A stretch of 64,000 bases of DNA from Anammoximicrobium sp964645045. GTDB taxonomy: Bacteria > Planctomycetota > Planctomycetia > Pirellulales > Pirellulaceae. Below are positions 41,752 to 50,856 of the stretch, piece after piece; position 1 is the first letter of the stretch, and each line of letters opens with the position of its first letter. The translations under genes were made by a program, and so were the position numbers. The stretch lies in NCBI GenBank assembly GCA_964645045.1, contig CAZXYZ010000014.1:62001-126000 (forward strand), written 5' to 3'. Under the pieces are notes generated by a model. That model was not told the origin of the DNA, did no database searches, and worked only from the letters and a program-made list of their open reading frames with translations.

Positions 41752-42233
41752 CCATGAACAGATACAAGCGTCACGTTTATGTTATCCCGGAAGATGACCG
41801 TGACAGGCAAATCGCAGACGGCTTTGTTCTGCATGACCAAGTGAAGGACACGCGAATCCAGGTCGTGCCGCCCGCAGGCGGGTGGGCCAAAGTGCTTGAG
41901 ACGTTTCGCGAGGAATACATCTCAAAGCTACGCGATTACCCGGCGGCTCACATCGTCATGCTCATTGACTTCGATGACGATGTCCAGAAACGCCAAGCCA
42001 AGTTTGAACAAGAGATACCGGAGCAGTTCAAGACTCGCGTGTTTGTGGTCGGCTCGAAATACAACCCTGAGGCGCTCAAGAAGGCACTCAAGATCGGTTT
42101 TGAGGAGATCGGCAAGTCTTTGGCCAATGATTGTGCCGCCAGCACGGCCGAATTCTGGGATCACGAGCAACTCCAGCACAACGATACTGAGCGGCAGCGA
42201 TTGGTTCAGACCGTCAAGCCGTTTCTCTTCTAG
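41748..42233 (+). CDS. Small TOPRIM-like protein, partner of the AAA ATPase
   Basis: 161 residues from GTG 41748 overlapping the ATPase stop; ATG 41754 is an alternative. YVIPEDDRDRQIADGF carries an early glutamate (E15) and HIVMLIDFDDDVQKRQ a D74-x-D76 acidic strand; with the following VFVVGSKYNPEALKKAL this matches the layout of compact TOPRIM or RloB/DUF4276-like nucleases (E...DxD). The remaining C-terminal part is helical. The overlap implies co-translation with the ATPase. Catalysis is inferred; fold prediction would decide it. Confidence 0.6.
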   Translation: MTMNRYKRHVYVIPEDDRDRQIADGFVLHDQVKDTRIQVVPPAGGWAKVLETFREEYISKLRDYPAAHIVMLIDFDDDVQKRQAKFEQEIPEQFKTRVFVVGSKYNPEALKKALKIGFEEIGKSLANDCAASTAEFWDHEQLQHNDTERQRLVQTVKPFLF

Positions 42234-42305
42234 GGGATCAACGGATCGGCGCGATCCGCCGGAAAAGTGACTTTGACGTCGAACTCGAATGCGGGAGGGC
42301 ATGCC

Positions 42306-43724
42306 ATGTACCGCCGAACGATCTGCGCACTGGGGCTGGTCTTCTTCGCCAGCGGTCTGTTGCGAGGCGATACTGCCGATCCAAGGCCGCTGTTCGTGGA
42401 AGGCTATGCCGGCAAGGTGAGCTACAAGCCGGGGGAATCCCTGACGCTGCACGTGTCGACCAGCGCATCGAAGTTCGCCGTCGAGATTGCCCGGTTGGGG
42501 CCAACGAAAGAGGTGGTTTTGACGAAGGCCGACGTCGCGGGGGTCGAGTCTCCGATCCCCGAGAATGCTTCCTCGCACGGCTGCGGCTGGCCGGCCTTGC
42601 TCACGCTGCCGATCCCGGACCATTGGCGGAGCGGCTACTACCACGTCGCGCTCAAGGCCGAAGACGGCGGGGGGAGGTTCGTCCAGCGCGGACGGCGGAC
42701 GGTCGAGGCGAGTTGCTTCTTCATCCTGCGTGCCGCGACGCCCGGCCAGAACGCCAAGATCCTGCTCCAACTCAGCACGAACACGTACAACGCCTACAAC
42801 AACTGGGGCGGTTTCAGTGTGTACGCGTACAACGGCCGAGCGACCGTGCAGGGACACCGCGTCTCGTTCCTGCGCCCCCCGGCGAGCCAGTTCGACAATT
42901 GGGAGCAGCCCTTCGTCGCGTGGGCCGAGGCGAATGGATACGCCTTCGACTACGCGGCCAATAGCGATCTGGAATTTCATCCGGAGGACCTCCAGGCGTA
43001 CAAGCTGGTGCTCAGCGTGGGGCACGACGAGTACTGGTCGGCACCGATGCGCGACCACCTTGAAGCCTTCATCCAAAGCGGCGGCAACGTGGCCTTTTTT
43101 AGCGGCAACACGTGTTGCTGGCAGGTGCGCAGCGAGGACCAGGGCATGGCCTTGGTCAGTTGGAAGCAGCGGTTCGTCATGGACCCGGTCTATTCCAGCG
43201 GCGATCACCGGTTGTTGACGACGTTGTGGAGCCACCACCTGGTCAACCGGCCGGAGAACCAGTTGACCGGCGTCGGCTTCCTGTTCGGCGGCTATCACCG
43301 CAGCCACGGGCAGTTCATGGACGGCAAAGGGTCGTACACGGTCCACCGTCCCGAGCACTGGCTGTTCGAGGGCACGGGCCTGAAGCGGGGCGACGAGTTT
43401 GGCGGCCGGGACACGATCGTCGGCTACGAGTGCGATGGCTGCGAGTTTGAATTGCAGGACGGTGTGCCCGTGCCCACGCATCGCGACGGCACGCCCGACA
43501 ATTTTCAGATCCTGGGCAGTTGCCCGGCCCAGTGGCATCCCGACGACGCGTTGTTCTACGACCGCTTTCCGAAGGACCGCGTCGGAGCGGCAGTCCTCGG
43601 CACCTACACCCGCGGCGGCACGGTCGTGACCAGCGGGGCCACCGATTGGGCTCACGGCCTGCGCGGTAAAGACCCGGTCGTCGAACGCATCACCAAGAAC
43701 GTCCTCGACCGGCTGGGCAAATGA
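42306..43724 (+). CDS. Exported N,N-dimethylformamidase beta-subunit-like protein
   Basis: 472 residues from ATG 42306 after GGGAGG. Signal peptide MYRRTICALGLVFFASGLLR. A beta-sandwich N-terminal part (VSYKPGESLTLHVSTSASKF; YYHVALKAEDGGGRF), then the DMFA2-type C-terminal domain: TNTYNAYNNWGGFSVYAYNG, LVLSVGHDEYWSAPMRDHLE, GGNVAFFSGNTCCWQV, and HPDDALFYDRFPKDRV. In dimethylformamidase this domain lies in the large subunit; most homologues are uncharacterised. The 3' end is duplicated at 40033-40294. Confidence 0.8.
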   Translation: MYRRTICALGLVFFASGLLRGDTADPRPLFVEGYAGKVSYKPGESLTLHVSTSASKFAVEIARLGPTKEVVLTKADVAGVESPIPENASSHGCGWPALLTLPIPDHWRSGYYHVALKAEDGGGRFVQRGRRTVEASCFFILRAATPGQNAKILLQLSTNTYNAYNNWGGFSVYAYNGRATVQGHRVSFLRPPASQFDNWEQPFVAWAEANGYAFDYAANSDLEFHPEDLQAYKLVLSVGHDEYWSAPMRDHLEAFIQSGGNVAFFSGNTCCWQVRSEDQGMALVSWKQRFVMDPVYSSGDHRLLTTLWSHHLVNRPENQLTGVGFLFGGYHRSHGQFMDGKGSYTVHRPEHWLFEGTGLKRGDEFGGRDTIVGYECDGCEFELQDGVPVPTHRDGTPDNFQILGSCPAQWHPDDALFYDRFPKDRVGAAVLGTYTRGGTVVTSGATDWAHGLRGKDPVVERITKNVLDRLGK

Positions 43725-43841
43725 CGCCCTTCGAGCGCTTTGGAACATGCGATTTAACCTGTCCGTCAGGCTCCTGGCCACGCGGAAACCACTGTCGCGG
43801 TACCCCTGGCCGAAACACGTATCCTGACTTCCGCAGGGTGC

Positions 43842-44168
43842 GGTTCACCGAGGGGTACGAGGTCAAGGGCTTGGCGGATCCGGATCGCAACCCGGAGGTG
43901 CAAGTAGGCTGCCCCAAGTGCGGCGATATCTTCGCCGCAAACAACGGCGACGACCGGACGGATTGCCCGTCGTGCAGCCTGTCCTTCGATCCACACCAGG
44001 GCACCGCCGCCGGGACGAAAACGAAATGTCCGGGCTGCACGTGAGCGTTTTGCAATTGCCGAAGCGATACGAGCGGCGGAAGGACCGCCCGCTCACCGGC
44101 TGTATGCCAAGCTGCTCCTATTCCCCGACGGAACAAAACGCGACCTGCCAGCGACGGAACCATCCGAC
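43842..44168 (+). pseudogene. Frameshifted zinc-ribbon fragment, possibly of a DNA methyltransferase
   Basis: RFTEGYEVKGLADPDRNPEV leads into paired cysteines GCPKCGDIF, DCPSCSLSFDP and TKCPGC. A frameshift near 44040 moves the continuing sequence RFAIAEAIRAAEGPPAHRLY and LLLFPDGTKRDLPATEPSD into another frame. The layout resembles the zinc-ribbon insertion of some site-specific DNA methylases, but no catalytic motif is present. It is an orphan internal fragment, starting directly after the dimethylformamidase-like gene. Confidence 0.45.
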
Positions 44169-44195
44169 CAAGGCATCCCGATCCGACCTTGCCGC

Positions 44196-45548
44196 TCACC
44201 GGGCAATTCGGCAATTCGGCAGGGCCGCTTTCAGGGCCGTTAGCCCGTGCTCAGTCACCGCGGTGCCGGACAAGTCCAGGGACGCCAACATGGGCAGCGA
44301 CGCCAAGGCCCGGAACGCCTGATCGGTAACGCCTTCGTTGCCGGCGAGGCCGAGCGTGCGGAGATTTTCGAGCCCCGCCAGATGCGCGATTCCGGCGTCG
44401 CTCAGGTGGTTCGCCTCCAGGTCCAGCTGCGTCAACGACGGCAGTTTGCCCATTGCTGTCAAACCTTCGTCGGTGATCAAGGCTTGCACCAAATCCAGCC
44501 GTTCCAGGTGACGCAGCTTCTCCAGCAACGGCAAGGATTCGTCGCGGATGCCCGTCTGGCGCAAACGCAGCGTCCGCAGTTCCGGCAGTTGGGCCAAGTG
44601 CGCCAAGCCGGGACCGAGGACGGCGATGTCCCGCAGAGCGAGGGTCCGCAGCGCGGGCAGTGCCTGAAAACGACGCAGGCCGTCGTCGGTGATGTTGAAG
44701 CAGCGTTCCAAGGTCAGGTCCTCCAACGGCAAGGCGGATAATCCGGCCAAGTCTTCGTCACCCAGCGGCGCGTCTTCGATCGTCAGGGACGTCAGTTTGG
44801 AGAAGGAACTCAGCAGACGCAGGCAGGCTGCGTCCAGGAACGTGCCACGCAGCTTGAGGGTCTTCAGTTCTCCAAGCGGCTTGAACTGCTCCAGTCCGGC
44901 GGCGTCGATTTGCGAACAGCCTCGCAAGTCCAGCGACTGCAACCGTGTGGACAGGGCCACGTGGGCCAGCCCTTGGTTGGTGAACAGGTTTTCGACCAGG
45001 ACGAGATCGGTCAGTTGCGGAAAGTCGCCGACGCTCTGCAAGGCGTCGTCGGTCAAACGGATCGAACGCTGGACGTCCAACGTCTTCAAATTGGGCAAGC
45101 CGGCCAGCTGGCGGAAACCGCTGTCGCCAAGTTGACTGTTCCGCAGCGCCAACTCGCGCAGGTTGCCGAGCTTTAACAGCTGCGGAACATCCGCATCGCT
45201 GATCTTGCCGCTGGCCAGACGCAACTTCGTCAGCGTGGTAAGTGACGCGAGCTGGCTCACGTCAAGCCCCTCGGCCGAAGCCCGATTGCCGGCTAGATCA
45301 ACGGCGACGGGCACGCCGGACGTATCGAATTCAATTTCGCCGCGCAGTTCCTGCACGTGCCGAATCGCTGCCAGCGATGCGTCATCCAGCACCGGGGCTG
45401 GTTCTGCTGCGACCGGCGAGGAAGCCTTGGGCGGCAATCCGGCCTGCGGCGGTGATGCCTCCGGGGCACAGCCGAGGGCGAGCATGGCACCAAGGACCCA
45501 CGGAACGAGGCGGCAGGCGTGGCTTGACAAAGTACGGCTCCTTCGCAT
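44196..45548 (-). CDS. Leucine-rich-repeat lipoprotein
   Basis: 450 residues from ATG 45548 (MRRSRTLSS); the upstream frame lies in a palindromic element and is discounted. Lipoprotein signal ending VLGAMLALGC. After a Pro/Ala linker, the protein is an array of ~24-residue leucine-rich repeats (LTKLRLASGKISDADVPQLL; LEDLTLERCFNITDDGLRRF; LTQLDLEANHLSDAGIAHLA), about 14 units, similar to RNI/cysteine-containing LRR proteins abundant in planctomycetes. No catalytic domain. Probably a surface or periplasmic binding protein. Separated from the Gfo/Idh/MocA operon by the palindrome at 45556-45651. Confidence 0.88.
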   Translation of the reverse strand: MRRSRTLSSHACRLVPWVLGAMLALGCAPEASPPQAGLPPKASSPVAAEPAPVLDDASLAAIRHVQELRGEIEFDTSGVPVAVDLAGNRASAEGLDVSQLASLTTLTKLRLASGKISDADVPQLLKLGNLRELALRNSQLGDSGFRQLAGLPNLKTLDVQRSIRLTDDALQSVGDFPQLTDLVLVENLFTNQGLAHVALSTRLQSLDLRGCSQIDAAGLEQFKPLGELKTLKLRGTFLDAACLRLLSSFSKLTSLTIEDAPLGDEDLAGLSALPLEDLTLERCFNITDDGLRRFQALPALRTLALRDIAVLGPGLAHLAQLPELRTLRLRQTGIRDESLPLLEKLRHLERLDLVQALITDEGLTAMGKLPSLTQLDLEANHLSDAGIAHLAGLENLRTLGLAGNEGVTDQAFRALASLPMLASLDLSGTAVTEHGLTALKAALPNCRIAR

Positions 45549-45555
45549 TGGGGCT

Positions 45556-45651
45556 GGGCTCAGACGTACAGAATTCAAAATTGGCGGTCTTGCTGTTTGA
45601 CCACCATCGAGCGTATTGCCCGCCAATTATGAATTCTGTACGTCTGAGCCC
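45556..45651. repeat. 96-bp palindromic element, family GGGCTCAGACGTACAGAATT, copy 2
   Basis: The same outer arms as copies 1 and 3; inner arms AAAATTGGCGG/CCGCCAATTAT differ by one mismatch, and the loop sequence is unrelated. Lies between the dehydrogenase and LRR lipoprotein genes on the minus strand. Confidence 0.95.
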
Positions 45652-45661
45652 GTTCCTCAGC

Positions 45662-46921
45662 TCACAACGTCCACGGCGCACGCAGGGGCCGGGACAGCAT
45701 TTTCGCGGCTTCGTCGTCGCCCACGATCGTTTCCTGTTTCGGGTCCCACGTGATCTTCCGCCCGGTGCGGACGGCGATGTCGCACAGCTGACTGATGTTG
45801 TCCGAGCGCACGGCGTCGTCAATGTTGCTGACCGGTGTCTGACGCGACTTGACGCAATCCACAAAGTTCTGGGCATGACCGGGGCTGACCGGCAATCGCT
45901 CGTTGTCGGCCAGCGGGAGTTTCAGCAAGGTTTCCGGATCGGCCGTGGTTAACGCCTGCGAGCGGGACACGGCGACCCAGCCCTTGTCGCCGGAAAACTT
46001 CGTCAGGTCTTGCCCCGGCTTGAAGGTCATCTTCACGCCGTCCGCCATTTCGATTTTCATGTCCCAGTTGTAAACCGAGTCGTACAATCCTTCCTTGGAG
46101 ATTACGCCTGTGCCTTCGAACGTCATGGGGCCGGCGAGGTCGCAGTCGCAGGCCCAAACCAGCAGATCCAGCGGATGCGCGCCCCAGCCGCCCAAATAGC
46201 CGATCGAATAGTCGTAGATCCAGTAAGTGCCGGGAGTTTTGCAGCGGTCGGCCGTGTACGGCTTGACCGGCGCCGGACCCAACCACAGATCGTAATTCAG
46301 GTCTGCCGGGACGGGCGCTTCCTGGACCGATCCGCCGGCGCCGCCGTTGGGCGCGTCGACGTGCAGGGTGTGGATTTTCCCAAGCTTGCCGGCGCGGACG
46401 ATCTCGCACGCGGCCCGGCAGTGAGCCATGCTGCGCTGCTGGGTGCCGTACTGGAACACGCGGTTGTGCTGCTTGACCAGTTTGCGGATTTCCAGATTCT
46501 GGGAGACGGTCAACCCCAGTGGCTTTTCGACATACACGTCCTTGCCGGATTTCAACGCCAGGTTGGCGGCCGGCACATGCCAGTGATCCGGAGTGGCGAC
46601 GATGACCGCGTCGATGTCGGTGCGGGCCACCAGTTCGCGCAGGTCCTCATACGCCTGGCCGTCCATCATGCGCGCGGCGGCCTCGCGATGGCTCTTGTAA
46701 GGATCGGCCGCTGCCACACACTGGGCACCCCGGCAGCGAAGGAACTCGGTCAGCAGGCTGCGCCCCCGGCCGCCCACACCGATATGGCCCAGCGTGATCC
46801 GGTCGCTGGCCGGCGGCGTATCGGCGTTACCCAACGCGGTGGACGTGATGACATACGGAGCCGCGGCGGCAACGACCGTGGCTTGCAGCATGGTACGGCG
46901 GGAAATCGGGTTGTTTTTCAT
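45662..46921 (-). CDS. Tat-exported Gfo/Idh/MocA family oxidoreductase
   Basis: 419 residues. Twin-arginine signal ISRRTMLQATVVAAAAPYV, then the Rossmann nucleotide-binding GHIGVGGRGRSLL, DAVIVATPDHWHVPAANLAL, and the conserved lysine motif DVYVEKPLGLTVSQN. The C-terminal domain has the substrate-binding GGWGAHPLDLLVWACDCD. CAGGAG lies upstream of the ATG. Members oxidise or reduce sugars and inositols with NAD(P). Third dehydrogenase of a four-gene minus-strand operon. Confidence 0.92.
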   Translation of the reverse strand: MKNNPISRRTMLQATVVAAAAPYVITSTALGNADTPPASDRITLGHIGVGGRGRSLLTEFLRCRGAQCVAAADPYKSHREAAARMMDGQAYEDLRELVARTDIDAVIVATPDHWHVPAANLALKSGKDVYVEKPLGLTVSQNLEIRKLVKQHNRVFQYGTQQRSMAHCRAACEIVRAGKLGKIHTLHVDAPNGGAGGSVQEAPVPADLNYDLWLGPAPVKPYTADRCKTPGTYWIYDYSIGYLGGWGAHPLDLLVWACDCDLAGPMTFEGTGVISKEGLYDSVYNWDMKIEMADGVKMTFKPGQDLTKFSGDKGWVAVSRSQALTTADPETLLKLPLADNERLPVSPGHAQNFVDCVKSRQTPVSNIDDAVRSDNISQLCDIAVRTGRKITWDPKQETIVGDDEAAKMLSRPLRAPWTL

Positions 46922-46986
46922 GGCGGGACTCCTGGGAGGGAAGGAAGCGTTTACGGGTCAAGTACACGTTCGTGTCTGGTTCGTCG

Positions 46987-48027
46987 TCACAGCATCTTCC
47001 GTTGCTTGTACGACCGATAGGCTTTGCCGGTCAATTCGGCGATCATCAAGGCATTCCGGCCGTCGTTCAGCGCGGGCGGGCGGCGTTGGAGGATGCAATC
47101 CGCAAAGTACGCGCATTCGCCCGTGTAGGGATTGATCTTGGGGAACGGCGCCTTCTGGAACTTGCGGGCGACATCTTTGCTTTGCTGGGCATCATACCCG
47201 GCCGCCTGTGCCGACTGCAGAACCTCCAGCACCCCACCGACGCTCTGGCCGATCGTGCCTTCGGCCAGCACGGCGCCCTGCGTCCCATAGATCTCCAATC
47301 GCGTGCGGCTGGCCTCGTCCGGGATGCAGTAGAAGCAATCCACCGTGGCCTGGGCGCCCGACTTGAACTCCAGCAGGGTGGTCGACGCATCGTCCGACTT
47401 GTAGTCCTGGACCAGCGTGTTGACCATCGCCGCCACGCGCCGCACGGGGCCGGCGAACCAGGCCAGCAAGTCGTACAGGTGCGTGGCCATGTCGATCAGC
47501 GCTCCGCCGCCGCCCAGCTTGGGATCTTGCCGCCAAGCGCCTTCCATCTTGGGATACCAGCAGGACAGTTGGGCGCGCATGGAGACGATCTTGCCCAGCC
47601 GCCCCTCGTCGATCATCTGCTTGACGGCGGCATGGGCCCCGTGGAACTTCATCATGTAGCCTTCCTGCAGGTAGACCTTGGCCTGCTTGCAGGCGGCCAC
47701 GGCTTCCTTGGTCTGGGCCACGGTCATCGTCAGCGGTTTTTCGCACAGGATGTGCTTGCCCGCCGCTGCCGCCATCTGGATCTGCTTCAAGTGGCAGTGG
47801 ACCGGCGACGCGATGTACACGGCCTCGACGTCCGGATCGGCCAGCAAATCCGCTTCGCTCGTGTAGGACTTGGCCACGCCAAACTCGGACGCGACCCGCT
47901 CAACTCCGACCGGATCCATGACCGCGGCCAGGCGGCAGTTCTTGGCTTTGAGCATGCCCGGAATGGTCCTGCGAAACGCAATTCCGCCCGCGCCGATGAC
48001 GCCAAAATTGACGCTGTTCTTCACCAT
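46987..48027 (-). CDS. Cytoplasmic Gfo/Idh/MocA family oxidoreductase
   Basis: 346 residues without a signal peptide. VNFGVIGAGGIAFRRTIPGM (Rossmann), PDVEAVYIASPVHCHLKQIQ, HILCEKPLTMTVAQTKEAVA with the catalytic lysine, and DPKLGGGGALIDMATHLYDL with the family's second histidine. GGAG precedes the ATG. It follows the ceramidase-like gene by 18 bases and is followed after 65 bases by an exported relative, suggesting a pathway split across the membrane. Confidence 0.92.
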   Translation of the reverse strand: MVKNSVNFGVIGAGGIAFRRTIPGMLKAKNCRLAAVMDPVGVERVASEFGVAKSYTSEADLLADPDVEAVYIASPVHCHLKQIQMAAAAGKHILCEKPLTMTVAQTKEAVAACKQAKVYLQEGYMMKFHGAHAAVKQMIDEGRLGKIVSMRAQLSCWYPKMEGAWRQDPKLGGGGALIDMATHLYDLLAWFAGPVRRVAAMVNTLVQDYKSDDASTTLLEFKSGAQATVDCFYCIPDEASRTRLEIYGTQGAVLAEGTIGQSVGGVLEVLQSAQAAGYDAQQSKDVARKFQKAPFPKINPYTGECAYFADCILQRRPPALNDGRNALMIAELTGKAYRSYKQRKML

Positions 48028-48045
48028 GATCGTGCTCCAGAATGT

Positions 48046-49398
48046 TCAGGTCGAAAACAGCCGCTGCAACTGCGCGGCGGCTGCGTCCACCAATCGCTCC
48101 CCTGCGCCGGGAGCGTACAGGGTACTGCCCACCGTCACTTCGTAACCGCCCTGGGCGAATGCTCCCCGCGTGGGCAGGTAGCCGATGGCGTCGTTGGACA
48201 GTTCCACCACCAGCGTGTGCGGCGCGGGTGACCGCCGCTTCAGTTCCAGTCCGAACTCGCAAAAAACCTCGCCGGGCAAACCGACGATCGCCGCCTCGCC
48301 CACGCGGATCGTCAGCACCTCGACACGGTCCGGTTCGTTCTGGACCGCGTGCATCTTCAGACGCAGATCGGCAAAGAAGGCTTCCGGCAGCCCGTCCACC
48401 TGGCCGCGCAGCGGTTGATTCTGCAAGTCGTCCAGAACGCGCCGGCAGCGGTCGTGCTCGTCCGGCGAAATCGGCATCCGCTCCAATTCGACCGTGTCGC
48501 GGGCGACGGCGATCCGGCCGTCGGTGAACGGTTGGCGTTTGCGGATGGCTTGAGCGGCTGCGGCGGCGAGCATGTACCCCACGCGTTCGGCCATTCCGTA
48601 GCCCCGGCCCTGCTGAGTGTTGCGGTAATCCACATGATTCACATTGGCGCAGCAGCCGTTCAGGAACATGGCCAGGAAGCCGTCGCCGTGAATCCGCGTC
48701 AGCGCCGCCGCCAGCTGGCCGGGAAAATCGGCCGAATACAGCCAGTTGTCGCCCGCCAGGATCGCCGGGTGCAGGCCGAAATTCACGGCGGCAGCCAGCG
48801 GCTCGGCCATTCGCTCCACCACCAGGCAGGCCAAGTGCGGGTCCGTCGGTCCCCAAGCGGCATCGATCTGGCCGGGATCGAAGCCGGGCGCGAGCGCCTC
48901 CCAGTTCATCTGCGTCGTGCCGTCCTTGCGCCGCAACCGCCGGTTGAAGGACAGCCGGTCTTCGTGCGCGTACCCGATGCTCAGTTGGGCCCCGGCCAAG
49001 TGCTGTTCCGCCAGCGCGACGGCGCTGGCCGCCTTGACCAACATCGCTTCGGCCGCCGCGCGATAGGGCCGGAAGTCCAACCCGAACAAAAAGCGGTCGT
49101 GCGGCGCAGGGGCGCTGTGCGTGTGGGTCGCGTGAACCAGTACGTGTCCCGGCGGCACTTTTGCCGTCCGGCCGATGGACGCGCGCATCAGTGCGACGTT
49201 GCCGCGGTCCAACATGCAGACGTCGACCGCCAGCACCGCTGCCCTGGCACCTTGCCCATCCTCGAAGACGATCGCCTTGGCCAGCAGCGGATCGTACACG
49301 CCGCGAGCCAGGTAGTCGTCGCGAAAGTTGCCCATCAACGGCAACCCCGGCGGCGGCGTGATCTCGACAGCGGCGACTCCGACTCGCATCCCAGGCAT
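48046..49398 (-). CDS. Neutral/alkaline ceramidase-like hydrolase
   Basis: 450 residues. MPGMRVGVAAVEITPPPGLP is the typical opening of the neutral ceramidase N-terminal domain (GVA..DITPP.G.PL.G), with the metal-binding VHATHTHSAPAPHDRF (H-x-H), an FGLHPAILAG histidine segment, a central FLNGCCANVNHVDYRN, and VVELSNDAIGYLPTRGAF near the end. Ceramidase activity is not established for such short bacterial relatives, which may act on other amides or esters. No signal peptide is clear. Start could also be ATG 49389. Second gene of the operon. Confidence 0.85.
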   Translation of the reverse strand: MPGMRVGVAAVEITPPPGLPLMGNFRDDYLARGVYDPLLAKAIVFEDGQGARAAVLAVDVCMLDRGNVALMRASIGRTAKVPPGHVLVHATHTHSAPAPHDRFLFGLDFRPYRAAAEAMLVKAASAVALAEQHLAGAQLSIGYAHEDRLSFNRRLRRKDGTTQMNWEALAPGFDPGQIDAAWGPTDPHLACLVVERMAEPLAAAVNFGLHPAILAGDNWLYSADFPGQLAAALTRIHGDGFLAMFLNGCCANVNHVDYRNTQQGRGYGMAERVGYMLAAAAAQAIRKRQPFTDGRIAVARDTVELERMPISPDEHDRCRRVLDDLQNQPLRGQVDGLPEAFFADLRLKMHAVQNEPDRVEVLTIRVGEAAIVGLPGEVFCEFGLELKRRSPAPHTLVVELSNDAIGYLPTRGAFAQGGYEVTVGSTLYAPGAGERLVDAAAAQLQRLFST

Positions 49399-49419
49399 AA
49401 CGGGGGCCTCGCAACAACC

Positions 49420-50736
49420 TCAGATCGTCTCCGGCAACTCGTACGGCTTGCGCCTCTGGCGATCCAGGTACTGGTTGGCATCGGGATCGTCGGGAAAGAC
49501 CTCCTTGACGGGATCCCAACGGAGCTTGCGGCCGGTCCAGCGGGCGATGTTGCCCAGGTGACAGACCGTGATCGAACGATGGCCGATCTCGACGTCGGCG
49601 ATGGGCTTGGCGCGGCTCTTGATGCACGCGATCCAGTTGCCGACATGGCTCTGGTCGGCGCCTTTGGCCTGCTTGTTGATCTCCTCGGCGATCTCAGGCG
49701 GATTGGTGCGCACCAAGCCGCGGGACAGATCCATTTTGCCATTTTCGCCGAAGAAGATCCCGCCGCCGCCGCTGCCGTTGTCCAGCTTGACGACGACGCC
49801 GTTAGCGTAGCGGTAATAGATCATCGGCACCTGGCAGATCTTGTCGCCGCGGGTGCGGGACTCGGGTGCCGTGTAGGTCGGCGGGTTGAACTTGTCGCCC
49901 TCGGTCCACACCTCCACCGGCCCGCTGCCGTCCATTCCCAGAGCCCATTGGATTTGATCGATGCCGTGGGCGCCCCAGCCGGTCATCTCGCCCCCGGAAT
50001 ACGGCCGGAAGGACAGCCAGCCGGGATTGGCGCGGGGGGCGAACAGATCCTTGTGGTAGGGTACCAGCGGGGCCGGGCCGCACCACATGTCCCAATCCAG
50101 ACCCTCGGGCACCGACTCGGCCGGCAGGGCGCATTCCCACGGGCTGGGGTAGTTGCTGCCGATGACTTCTTTGATCTTCCCCAGCTTGCCGGTGCGGACA
50201 TATTCGCAGGAGATCCGGTTCACCGCCTGCGAACGCTGCTGGCTGCCGACCTGGAAGACCCGCTGGTACTTGCGTGCCGCCTGGACCATCAGCTGGCCTT
50301 CGCGGATCGTCAGACTGAGGGCTTTCTCGGCGTACACGTCCTTGCCGGCCTGACAGGCGTGGATCGTCACCAAGGCCCGCCAGTGGTCGGGCGTCGCGGT
50401 CACGATCGCATCGACATCCTTACGTTCGAGCAATTTGCGATAGTCTTGATACGGCTCACCGCCCAGTCGCTTGCACATCGTCTCGGCGCGCGGCAGCAGC
50501 ACGTCGGCGATTCCAATGAAGCGGCATTCTTTGGAACCCAGCGCCCCCAGCAGCACGCCCGTACCTTGGCGACCGATCCCGATCCCGGCGATGCCAATGC
50601 GATCGTTGGCCCCCGGCTGGCCATCGGCAGCCAGCACACCGCTGGGGATCAGGTACGGCAAGGCGAAACTGGCGGCACCGGCGGCAGCGCCGCGGCGCAG
50701 GAATTCGCGGCGAGAATGTTTCGAGTGCTCTTGCAT
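49420..50736 (-). CDS. Tat-exported Gfo/Idh/MocA family oxidoreductase
   Basis: 438 residues. Tat signal HSRREFLRRGAAAGAASFAL. Rossmann GIAGIGIGRQGTGVLLG, DAIVTATPDHWRALVTIHA and KDVYAEKALSLTIREGQL (the lysine motif has EKA in place of the common EKP). C-terminal domain GGEMTGWGAHGIDQIQWALG. First gene of the operon, read divergently from the ThuA gene 120 bases away; the shared space should hold both promoters. Confidence 0.92.
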   Translation of the reverse strand: MQEHSKHSRREFLRRGAAAGAASFALPYLIPSGVLAADGQPGANDRIGIAGIGIGRQGTGVLLGALGSKECRFIGIADVLLPRAETMCKRLGGEPYQDYRKLLERKDVDAIVTATPDHWRALVTIHACQAGKDVYAEKALSLTIREGQLMVQAARKYQRVFQVGSQQRSQAVNRISCEYVRTGKLGKIKEVIGSNYPSPWECALPAESVPEGLDWDMWCGPAPLVPYHKDLFAPRANPGWLSFRPYSGGEMTGWGAHGIDQIQWALGMDGSGPVEVWTEGDKFNPPTYTAPESRTRGDKICQVPMIYYRYANGVVVKLDNGSGGGGIFFGENGKMDLSRGLVRTNPPEIAEEINKQAKGADQSHVGNWIACIKSRAKPIADVEIGHRSITVCHLGNIARWTGRKLRWDPVKEVFPDDPDANQYLDRQRRKPYELPETI

Positions 50737-50856
50737 TGGAGGATCCTTTGCTCAAATAGGGTTGGCAGGCGGGGTGGCAAGCGAGGCCACCTTGCCACTA
50801 TGATGACGAAAGGACAGAAGGATTCAATGGTGCTTGCTCAGAAAGGAACCTTTTCC

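Noticed and set aside
40651..42233. Assigning the pair to a named system (PARIS, Septu, Gabija).
   Set aside because: The ATPase is fused to nothing, there is no HNH or UvrD-like partner, and the small protein does not show a motif specific to AriB; only a general resemblance can be claimed.
48349..50850. The long plus-strand frame leading into the ThuA gene, read as one 1,136-residue protein.
   Set aside because: Only the part from ATG 50857 has a signal peptide and ThuA motifs; the rest is antisense to two dehydrogenase/hydrolase genes.
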